From Luteibaculum oceani (GTDB taxonomy: Bacteria; Bacteroidota; Bacteroidia; Flavobacteriales_D; Luteibaculaceae), in NCBI RefSeq assembly GCF_007995015.1, contig NZ_VORB01000002.1, forward strand, positions 1 to 64,000: a DNA stretch of 64,000 bases. Reading direction: 5' to 3'. This document shows, in pieces, positions 41,986 through 50,600 of this stretch (positions are counted from its first letter, which is position 1; the number at the start of each line of letters is the position of its first letter). The notes beneath the pieces were generated by a model, which saw only the letters and a program-made list of their open reading frames with translations, was not told the DNA's origin and searched no databases. A program made the position numbers and the translations under genes.

Positions 41986-43432
41986 TTCTTGGATTGGTAT
42001 GGATAAGCTATATAAGGTGGTGCTACCAATTTTGATCTTCTTTCTAAACCTGGGGCTTAAAATAATCTATCTTGATGCAGGCTCCATTTCGGGGGATGAA
42101 CCCTTTACCATTTTTTATTCCCAACAAAAGCTTGCCGATTTATTCGAGCTGTTCCGAAATGAAAACAATCCACCACTTCATTTTTTAATCCTGCATTTTT
42201 GGATAAAGTGCTTCGGGATTTCTGCATTTTCAACGCGCTTTCCATCGCTAATTTTTAGTTCCCTTACCGCAGTCTACCTGTTTAAATTGGGCAAACAGTT
42301 TTTTAATTTGCGGGTAGCGGTGTTAGGGACTTTGCTATTTACCTTTTCCAGCTTTCATTTTTATTTCGCCCACGAAACCAGGGTTTATGCTCTTTTCGCA
42401 TTGCTCACGGTACTCTCCATGTACGCTTTTTTAAATGCCAGAGAATCGAAAAGGTTCGGTGCTTATTTTACCCTGTTGGTGCTTAGCAATACCCTGCTTA
42501 TTTATGCGCATTTCTTTGGCTTTTTTATTATTGTTATTCAGGCTTTGGGGGTTTTGTTAATCTCGGATTATAGAAAACATTTTTTTAAGGCTTATTCGTA
42601 CAGCGTAGTATTGGTTTTTCTTACCTACATACCGTACTTAAAGATTTTTTTGGGTCGCTTTTTAGCTTCATCCGGGGGGACTTGGGTGGCAGCGCCTAAG
42701 TGGGAAAGTCTCTATAATCTTCTCTGGAAATTTAGTAACGCTCCAGTTAATACTTCAATTTTCCTTCTTCTGTTAATAACGGCGGGGGTAGCATTTGCAA
42801 TTCGGATGAAAATGGGAATTAAAAAGAGACATGCGGCAACTAAATTATTAACGCTATGGTTTTTCTTCCCTTTCCTTTTTATTTTCCTTATTTCCTTCTT
42901 GCTTCCCATGTTCCTAGATCGCTACCTAATTTTTATCTCTGTAGCTTTCTATATGTTATTGGCCATCTCGTTGGAAAGCCTTATTAATTCGAAAAAGGTG
43001 TATGCCATTGTAGGAGGGGGATTGGTTTTGATGATGATCCTTACCTGTAATTATCAAAATGCACCCGATGGGGATTTGGAAGAGGCTGTGCGCTACCTTA
43101 AAACAAAAAAAGACGATAACACTGTTATTTTGCTTTGTCCGCCTTGGCTAAATCACGGTTTTAGTTACCACCTCTACTCTAACATTTTTAAGGATTACAG
43201 GAATTTCGAGGAAGGATTAGCGCAAAAAAATGTATTGGCCCTGTATACGGCCCAGGATATAGATGTAGCCATGCTTACCAATGCTTCTAAATTAATTTTT
43301 GTAGCAGGATGGACAGAGTTGGTCGATCCTCAAAACAGTATTAAATCACATTTAGATCAACATTTCCATTTGGAGGAGGTAAATCAGGATTTTAAGGTAT
43401 TAACCATCAGCGAATACAGCGTTAACCAATAA
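41978..43432 (+). CDS. GT39-like (PMT/ArnT-type) membrane glycosyltransferase
   Basis: A 484-aa integral membrane protein. The N-terminal periplasmic loop has SISGDEPFTIFYSQ with the Asp-Glu pair that is catalytic in GT39/GT83 enzymes, followed by NNPPLHFLILHFWIKCFG and FSTRFPSLIFSSLTAVYLF. About 10 membrane segments follow, then a C-terminal soluble domain. Such enzymes use polyprenyl-phosphate sugars on the outer face of the inner membrane. The start overlaps the preceding GT87-like gene by 8 nt. The acceptor is unknown. Confidence 0.85.
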   Translation: MSSSWIGMDKLYKVVLPILIFFLNLGLKIIYLDAGSISGDEPFTIFYSQQKLADLFELFRNENNPPLHFLILHFWIKCFGISAFSTRFPSLIFSSLTAVYLFKLGKQFFNLRVAVLGTLLFTFSSFHFYFAHETRVYALFALLTVLSMYAFLNARESKRFGAYFTLLVLSNTLLIYAHFFGFFIIVIQALGVLLISDYRKHFFKAYSYSVVLVFLTYIPYLKIFLGRFLASSGGTWVAAPKWESLYNLLWKFSNAPVNTSIFLLLLITAGVAFAIRMKMGIKKRHAATKLLTLWFFFPFLFIFLISFLLPMFLDRYLIFISVAFYMLLAISLESLINSKKVYAIVGGGLVLMMILTCNYQNAPDGDLEEAVRYLKTKKDDNTVILLCPPWLNHGFSYHLYSNIFKDYRNFEEGLAQKNVLALYTAQDIDVAMLTNASKLIFVAGWTELVDPQNSIKSHLDQHFHLEEVNQDFKVLTISEYSVNQ

Positions 43433-43475
43433 ATCACAATTACTCCATCTGAATCAGTAACTAGGGTGATCTACT

Positions 43476-44129
43476 CTAGTTAAGCTTATGCAATCCGCAT
43501 TCTCTGTGCTCGAATACCTTCGTAGGGTCGTAATAGCGATTTTCAGAGGGTAGCTGATACTTCTGTAGGTAGGCATCTACTTCTTCATCCGTCCAAGATA
43601 TAAATGGGCAGATTTTGTAAATACCGTTTGGCCCCTTATTTATTGGGGATAAATTATTTCTCAGCGCAGTTTGACCTTTTCTAAGGTTGGTGAACCAAAA
43701 ATCTGGGTTCAATTCGGCTAATGCTCTTTTAAAGGGTTCTAATTTCACCTGTTCGGTAAAAATCTCATGTTCTTCTGTATCTGGTTGTGGGGTACCCAAA
43801 ACGCTATTCCTAAAAGCTGCAGTTTGCTTGGGCACAAAGATTTTTATGTTCAGTTTTAGTCTTTTAATAAGCTTAACCGCGTGTTTATAGGTGAACGAGG
43901 TGTTATAACCTGTGTCTATCCACACCACTGGAATATCAGGTTTAAGTTGTGTAACGCAATGAAGTAAAGAGGCGGCACGCGGACCAAAGTTGGTGGTTAT
44001 GATAGGATTTTTAGCGCGCTGAAGTACCCAAGCAACAATTTCAACTGGTTCTTTTCCTGCTAATTCAAGATTTACTAACTCGTCATTCATGCCGTAGAAT
44101 AGTTTTTTGATGAGGAAACCCTCGAGCAT
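43476..44129 (-). CDS. cysH: Phosphoadenylyl-sulfate reductase-like protein
   Basis: A 217-aa PAPS-reductase-fold protein. The P-loop-like PIITTNFGPRAASLLH (about residue 38), WIDTGYNT and WFTNLRKGQTALRNNLSP match the family, and the C-terminal ECGLH supplies the catalytic Cys211. The CC and CxxC pairs of iron-sulfur APS reductases are not seen, so PAPS reductase is the better call. It would reduce activated sulfate to sulfite for cysteine synthesis. An internal ATG at codon 14 (MNDELVN) could be the real start. It is convergent with the GT39-like gene. No other sulfate-assimilation genes are in the window. Confidence 0.88.
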   Translation of the reverse strand: MLEGFLIKKLFYGMNDELVNLELAGKEPVEIVAWVLQRAKNPIITTNFGPRAASLLHCVTQLKPDIPVVWIDTGYNTSFTYKHAVKLIKRLKLNIKIFVPKQTAAFRNSVLGTPQPDTEEHEIFTEQVKLEPFKRALAELNPDFWFTNLRKGQTALRNNLSPINKGPNGIYKICPFISWTDEEVDAYLQKYQLPSENRYYDPTKVFEHRECGLHKLN

Positions 44130-44194
44130 TAATTTCTGAGTACAAACATATGTAAATCCTATAGGTTAAGTAGGATTAAAGTGGAAAAAATATA

Positions 44195-44599
44195 TTACAA
44201 ATCCGCAAGTGTTTGGTTTTCAACTATTTCTAGAATGTTGTCCCGTACTTTTTCAAACATGCTATGCACCGAGCAGCTCTCTTCAGAAGCGCAATCGGTA
44301 CACTTTTCGTAATAATTTAAACTAACACAGGGAAGCCAAGCAATAGGCCCTTCTAAAATTCTAATCACCGAGGCTATACTTATTTCCTTAGACGGTTTCA
44401 TTAGGTAGCATCCACCTCCCTTACCTTTTTTAGAGGCAATGATGCCCTGCTTTTTAAGCTCTGCTAATATGCTTTCCAGAAATTTTGGTGAGATGTTCTC
44501 ATTCTTAGCAATTTCCGCGGTAGAAATGGGTTCGCCAGGAGGCGTTTTGGCAAGGTAGCCCAGCGCTTTTAATCCGTATTTAGTTTTCTTGGAAATCAC
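44195..44599 (-). CDS. Rrf2 family transcriptional regulator
   Basis: A 134-aa winged-helix regulator. The DNA-binding part has TKYGLKALGYLAK, then ISTAEIAKNENISPKFLESILAELKKQGII and the wing KGKGGGCYL. The C-terminal cluster has four cysteines within PCVSLNYYEKC, TDC and EESCSVH, more than the three needed by IscR to hold an iron-sulfur cluster. The cysH-like gene follows on the same strand after 65 nt, so it may sense iron-sulfur or cysteine status and control sulfur assimilation (inference). Its upstream side faces the metalloprotease gene. Confidence 0.92.
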   Translation of the reverse strand: MISKKTKYGLKALGYLAKTPPGEPISTAEIAKNENISPKFLESILAELKKQGIIASKKGKGGGCYLMKPSKEISIASVIRILEGPIAWLPCVSLNYYEKCTDCASEESCSVHSMFEKVRDNILEIVENQTLADL

Positions 44600-44732
44600 A
44601 ATTCAAATAACGCAATTAATCGCTTTTATCGGAAGTAGAATTCGGTGAAAATGTAAATGTTTTCTTGGATGCAACATGTGTTTTGTGAGTTGTGCCTAAT
44701 GGGAATTCAGGTACTCCAGTGGTAAAACGGGC

Positions 44733-44762
44733 TTGAAATATAGTTGTGAACCTGTAATTTTG
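44733..44762 (+). promoter_or_regulatory. Promoter of the secreted metalloprotease gene
   Basis: TTG at 44733-44735 and TAATTTTG at 44755-44762 are separated by 19 nt, matching the Bacteroidota -33/-7 pattern. It predicts a leader of about 135 nt before ATG 44903. The rest of the 300-nt gap from 44600 holds no gene. Confidence 0.55.
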
Positions 44763-44902
44763 TTTAATTCCATTTTAGGAATACTAAATATTTTCAATCA
44801 TCTGAATTTTATAAGGTTTCGATCCTTTTTTCTTTTATTCATAGACTGTTTAGTGATTTTTGTAATAAATGGAATATCTTGCCTCCTTTAAATTCAAATT
44901 CC

Positions 44903-47596
44903 ATGATCTTTTCAAAACTTAATTTGGCCTATCCTCAAAGGCATTTAAAACGATTTAGAGTGATTTTTGGTGGCGATATCAAGTTTATACTCTGTCTAGT
45001 GGTACTTGTTTTTACCACCAACCAAGCGGTTAATGCACAATTAAATTGTTCTGGTGCTGCAGAACTTGCCTTAAATCAAACCTATAGTGGAACCACCGTT
45101 GGCGGTAATAGTAATGTGTCCACTTACAATAACGACCCATGGTGGCAACTTACGGGTCCCGAAAAGGTACATGAGTTAAATTGGCCAGGAGGTAATGTGC
45201 TAATTTCGCTAACAAATAAATCTGCAGGATTAGATCTTATTTTATTAAACGCATGTGATAATAATGATTTTGCGTACTCTGGTGGAGGAAATTCAGGAAC
45301 TGCAGATTCTTATATAAACGCCTATTTAGACCAAGGTTTATATTACGTTATAGTAGATGGTTGGCAGGGTGCTAGTGGTACCTATGATTTGTTTGTTCAA
45401 CAAAAGATACCGGTAAACATAAATGGGGTAACCAGAACCTTCGTACTCAACAATGGCACATTATATGAGGAGGTTGGGCAGCAGCTTATTCCTATAGAGT
45501 CAAACGTGATATCGGTTGAAAAAGACTGGGGTTATGTGACTAATGTTTCAACGGGGGAAGGCGTAGATGCCAATGTTTTATCCATAATGAAACAAGGAGA
45601 AGAAAAACCTAGAATGTTTCTTAATGAAAATTTTAATACCCAGTACTTAAAGCAAAAATTAGACTGCCAACAGTTTCCAATATTTCTTTACGGGGATAAG
45701 GTCTATTATCAGGATGTACAAACCCTAGATAACTGTGATGTATTAAGATGTGAAAACGGAAATGCCCTTGTTCATACCCGAGAAGGTAAAATTAAATTGC
45801 ACACGCCTGCTGGGCAAGAAAAATGGGTAGATGTTGATCAAATAATTACTGTAGCTGGAATATCATACATCATTAAATCCAGTGATAAATCGGTTTGGGA
45901 ATTAACACGCCCGGGTAGTCAATCCAGGCAAATTTCTAATTCCGCCGTTTTGCTTCAAGACAACGACAATCAATTAATTAAAATTGATGCTGAGGGAAAA
46001 TATTCTAGATGGAATGGAGAAAACTGGAAATCAATCACCCCTTTATTTACAGGCGTAAGTCCAGAGGCTTCTGATGAAGGATTTTGGTGTTTTTGGCAAC
46101 CTAAAACCTTACTTGAAAGTAGCAACGTGCAACTTGATCACATTAAGGGTCTTAAGGTATCAAGTACTGGAGAGATAACAGTAGGAATTATCCCAAAAAC
46201 TGGAAATTGTGAGGAATTTCTCTGGCGAGTAGTTGATGCCGGCAATGGTAAAAAATACATTTTTAATAAAGCTAAGGGTGATACCATGCTTGCTCTTTCC
46301 AATCAAAATACTCTCATTTTTAGTAAAACTGAGGGTAAGAAATTATGGGATGTACAAGTTTCCAATAAAGAGGTTTACGGAACAAATGGCTACCAAGTAA
46401 TTGGAGATAATGGTAACAAGGCCTTAGAATATGTATTTGGTGTTGCTCTAGGAGATTTTGTTCAGTCTGGATCCACTCAAACTTGGTTGTTTCAATTTAA
46501 CCAAATGGTAAGGGATTATTTCCTACCTGTACCAACTCGTAGTAATTTGGAGACTCATTATACAGATAATCCAAATTTCAATTTAAGCACAGATGCCAGC
46601 GAAATTGAAAGTGCATATAACAAATTCCTTAAAGCGAGTAATGGGGTAACCATTTTCTCTACAAACACATGTTCTGATTGGGTTACGGTTAATTACTATT
46701 TAACCGTTGATAATATGATGAATGCCGTTAAAAAACCTAAGCCCGCCGATCCGAAAGTGAATCCTTCTCTTATTAATGAGCTTGATGTGATGGCAGGGCA
46801 GAGCTTGGTAATTATAGGGAAGAACGACTTAAACTATAGCGTACCTAATTACTATTTTACCAAGGGATTCAACTCTTTTAGCGTAGCTTCTTTAAGAGGC
46901 TCTGCGGGGTATCTAGCTCCTCGTAGATGGATATTGGTATCGGAGGAATTAACCTGTAAAACAGGTATTGTAAATAGACCTATGGACACTGGATTTAGAA
47001 GGTTCGATCACGGTGTACATGAATTTGGCCACGCGCTTCAAGAGTTGTGTAACTGGATAGCCATTGTAGATGCAAATGATATGTGTAACGATGAAAGAAA
47101 CGCGAGCTCTGAATGCTTTTGTTATGATATGCAAAACTGGTTTAATAGTAATGGAAATAGCAACTTATACCCTGGTTTAAGAGCAAGTAAATGGTGGACA
47201 CCACAATCTCAAGGTGTGAGTGCGGAACAAAGAGCAGAGGTGATGAAAAGAATCTTTGAGGAAGAAAACACCTGGATGCCACCAAAGGTGCTACGCCAAA
47301 ACGGCTATACGCCTTCTGGTCCAACAAAGGAATCTACATCGGTAGGGGTTTTAAATGTGGTTAAGTATAGCCTAAAGGTTTTTCCTAATCCGGCGGAAGA
47401 TTTTTTAACCATTGATGTAGCGCAAGCAAATGATTTAAAAGTAACGCTTATAGACTTTGGTGGAAAGCAGGTTTTTGAAAGTGATTTGAACCAAGGAATT
47501 AATAATATCCCTTGTAAAAATTGGGATTCAGGAGTTTATATGTTGCTGATTAATGGACCAAGGGGAACCCAGGTGAAAAAAGTAGTGATTAAGTAG
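44903..47596 (+). CDS. Secreted zinc metalloprotease-like protein with T9SS type A tail
   Basis: An 897-aa secreted protein. A long signal peptide ends near VNAQL (residue 43-47). A PPC-like beta domain follows, with the NDPWWQL start and GLYYVIVDGWQGASGTYDLFV end. The middle 400 residues contain several Trp-bearing beta repeats, possibly beta-propeller or lectin-like, not assigned. The C-terminal third has HGVHEFGHALQELC (about residue 704), an HExxH zinc site with a third ligand not identified. The last 80 residues are a T9SS type A sorting domain (FPNPAEDFLTIDV, then SGVYMLLINGP and QVKKVVIK). ATG 44903 is preferred over TTG 44879, which would extend the signal peptide unnaturally. It probably ends up on the cell surface or released. 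The substrate is unknown. Confidence 0.88.
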   Translation: MIFSKLNLAYPQRHLKRFRVIFGGDIKFILCLVVLVFTTNQAVNAQLNCSGAAELALNQTYSGTTVGGNSNVSTYNNDPWWQLTGPEKVHELNWPGGNVLISLTNKSAGLDLILLNACDNNDFAYSGGGNSGTADSYINAYLDQGLYYVIVDGWQGASGTYDLFVQQKIPVNINGVTRTFVLNNGTLYEEVGQQLIPIESNVISVEKDWGYVTNVSTGEGVDANVLSIMKQGEEKPRMFLNENFNTQYLKQKLDCQQFPIFLYGDKVYYQDVQTLDNCDVLRCENGNALVHTREGKIKLHTPAGQEKWVDVDQIITVAGISYIIKSSDKSVWELTRPGSQSRQISNSAVLLQDNDNQLIKIDAEGKYSRWNGENWKSITPLFTGVSPEASDEGFWCFWQPKTLLESSNVQLDHIKGLKVSSTGEITVGIIPKTGNCEEFLWRVVDAGNGKKYIFNKAKGDTMLALSNQNTLIFSKTEGKKLWDVQVSNKEVYGTNGYQVIGDNGNKALEYVFGVALGDFVQSGSTQTWLFQFNQMVRDYFLPVPTRSNLETHYTDNPNFNLSTDASEIESAYNKFLKASNGVTIFSTNTCSDWVTVNYYLTVDNMMNAVKKPKPADPKVNPSLINELDVMAGQSLVIIGKNDLNYSVPNYYFTKGFNSFSVASLRGSAGYLAPRRWILVSEELTCKTGIVNRPMDTGFRRFDHGVHEFGHALQELCNWIAIVDANDMCNDERNASSECFCYDMQNWFNSNGNSNLYPGLRASKWWTPQSQGVSAEQRAEVMKRIFEEENTWMPPKVLRQNGYTPSGPTKESTSVGVLNVVKYSLKVFPNPAEDFLTIDVAQANDLKVTLIDFGGKQVFESDLNQGINNIPCKNWDSGVYMLLINGPRGTQVKKVVIK

Positions 47597-47615
47597 TAGT
47601 TGATCTTAATATTAG

Positions 47616-47645
47616 AAAAAGCACGGTATTGGCCGTGCTTTTTTT
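47616..47645. terminator. Bidirectional hairpin terminator
   Basis: AAAAGCACGG and CCGTGCTTTT pair around a 6-nt loop (TATTGG), with A and T runs on the two sides. It lies between the convergent metalloprotease gene and the large type B protein gene and can serve both. Confidence 0.88.
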
Positions 47646-50600
47646 ATCTCAATACCCTTACCGACCCTGGCATTTTATAGAGTTGGTCTTCAAATACCGA
47701 TTTAATCTTTATCATGAAGGAATAAACTCCAGTTGGCACCTCTTTTCCGAGGTATTTACCATCCCAGCCATTATTGATATTCTGGGTTTTGAAAATCATT
47801 TCTCCCCAGCGATTATAAACCGTCATTTCAAAATATTCAAGGTCTGAATCAGGTATTACTGGGATAAAATAGTCGTTAATTCCATCTCCATCTGGGGTAA
47901 AAGAATTGGGGATAAATACATTTAATTTATCCGTTACAATAACTTTTTGCCACGATGAGTCTCTACAGCCTTTTGGTGTTTCACCTTTTAGCTCTACGAC
48001 ATAGGTTCCGGTGTCGTTTCTGGGAAAAATATAATCCGTCTGAAATTTCGGAATGGTGTCCAGTCCACCGATTACCCAAGTATATTTATTGCTTCTAGAT
48101 CCATGGTTGGTGAAAGTCACTCTAGGTGCAGTTCTGGTAACGCGTTTTGGACTTAGTGTAAAATCAACAATAGGGTCGGGGAATACATTAAACCGCCTGT
48201 AAATGGTTGTATCGCTCGAACAGTTGTTTTCACCCAAAACATCGATCTTAATGGGCATTAGTTCGCTGTTATATATCCGGCGCTTTATGGTATCGCAGGA
48301 GGTATATAAATGGTGATCGAATACAATTCGGCAGTTTTGTAAAGGGATGTCAGCGTTTACCACCAATTCTGCGTCGATATATGAACAGCTACTGTCGGAG
48401 TTTAACCATACATCTGTGCTTGGATTGGGCTTAACTAACACATTTATAGTATCTGGCAAACCTAAGGCCTCACACCCATTGTCCGATCTTATCGAGGTTA
48501 CTTCATAGATATTCTCTCCAAGCTTGGGGTTTATTGGAAATAGAGAATTATTTGAAGGATTAGATGTGATTTCGAAAGAATAAGTGGTGTCGTTATTTTC
48601 TTTTATTTCAAAAGAGACCGTATCGCCTCCAAAGCCAGAGATAGCCATCACTCTTGTTTCATCATTGCAAAAGTACTGAGGAGTTTCATAGGTTAAATAA
48701 GGCCTAGGCTTGGTCCATGCAGTGCTATATCTCCAGTGACCTGTACAGCCATCCCTGCTTACAATATCTTCAAAGTAAACTCCAGTCGTCTCGGACAGGG
48801 ATGGGAAGAAAAACTTAACATCTGGTCCATTTACATTGGTGTAGAGCGTATCGAAAAACTGATCACTAGATCGAATTCTAAATTGATAGGGAGCATTATT
48901 TCCAAGAATCTGGAAATCAATTTCCAATGGACCATCCTGACAAATGGGGTCATTAAATTTAATCCAATCTATCCTTGGTTCATCAAAAACCAATAAGCCA
49001 GCAATCCCATTTATGGTACCACTACATCCAGCTGATGTTAGGCCTGTAGCTTTTGTTCCCGTAATGGAGTAACTACCGCTAGGCAGTTTCATTGTGAAAA
49101 TGGAGTCGTTTTCATTTAAAAGGACTTGTTTCCACTCATCCGTTCCATCGGTTAAAGTTATTTCTACTGGAAAATCACCTTTTATATGCCTTACAATAAT
49201 CGCTGCGCTGTCACCAGCATCGGGGCAGATTTGATATTGACCTAAAACCTCAAATTCTGGCATTGGAATTCCATACATGCTCTTTTGCAAATCCACCTTG
49301 CTAAAGCATTTTGGGGTTTGGGTGTATTGGACAGAATCTATGTGAAGGATGAAATCTCCAAAGCCACTATGCGGCAGGATTTTATTAAAATTCAGCTGCC
49401 CAGCAGAAAAGGGGATAGTAAAGCTAGTATCTACCGACCCGCTCATTCTTCCTGTTACATAACCATCTAAAGCGGGAGTTTCCGATAGGGTAATATCCAG
49501 ATTAAAGGTATTTCCCTCACAAATCGAGTCCTTTTGGGTAGAAAAGTCGGCAATCCCAGGGTTTTTGTAGACGGTTAAGGTTATCCAGTTGCTCACACTT
49601 AAACAGGTGTCTGCTAGTTGAATGGAGTCCGATCCAATCGCATTTCCAACCATTCTAGAAATAAAATACTCCTGTCCAGAGATAAAATTGGAAACATCAA
49701 TTATCGAGGACAACTGAAAATCAATAACGGTATTGATATTATTGGAGTCTGTAGCTATTGCAAACAATACATTGTCATTGGGTTCGGCAACTGCAGGCGA
49801 GGATTCTGTTAACTGAATGGTTTCGCTTTCGCAAAACAGGCCTTTAGAAAGCGTATTGAGGTGTCCTGCATCGCTTCCACATGAACAAAAATGTTTTGTT
49901 CTTAAGGTGTCTTCTGGACAATGAGCAGTGCTGTAATTGAATATGGTATAGATTTCATTTCCGTTGGGAATGTCTTCACTCAAATACTCATTATTCCCCA
50001 AATCGGTAAAACTAGAGATGCCTCGTTGCTCCACAGTATAACCATCTGATTGGTCAATGCGAATACGCATTTTATAATTTTCGTTGTTAGCGTCGCAACT
50101 TATAGCAAGTATTGTATGATCTACCGGTTTGGTGGCGTTAACCGTAATGTTGATTAAGGTATCTGCTGGACATCCAATTTCATCCCTGAACTCACTTAGA
50201 AACACATTATTGGTTCCCTCAGAGCTAATGTTAATTCCAAAGGTTTCCCCACTTTCTATATCGTTTATGGTGTTTCCGTTGGCTTTAAAATTAAAGGTGT
50301 TGTCTCCTTTTTTGCTTTCTAATAAAAAGCGTACCTCAGAATTTACACAGCGTGGATTGCTAAAAAGTGGAGTTATAATAAGTTCGGGTTTGGGCGAAAA
50401 AGCAACTGAGTAGGTAGCGCTCTTAGCCATGCAACCACTTGGGTCATTTAAGTCTACCCCGTTAGCGTTTTTATCCCCAACTACTGTGGTTAAATAATAA
50501 GTGGTTCCAAAATTTAAATGGGGTTGGTAAAAAACTTTGGGGTTGGGATAAAAACTATACTGGGCAACTACTTCATTGGGGTTAAAAGTTGGGCTAGTAT

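Noticed and set aside
43459-43481. Hairpin AACTAG/CTAGTT between the GT39-like and cysH-like genes as a terminator
   Set aside because: The stem is only 6 bp, AT-rich and without a T-run; too weak to call.
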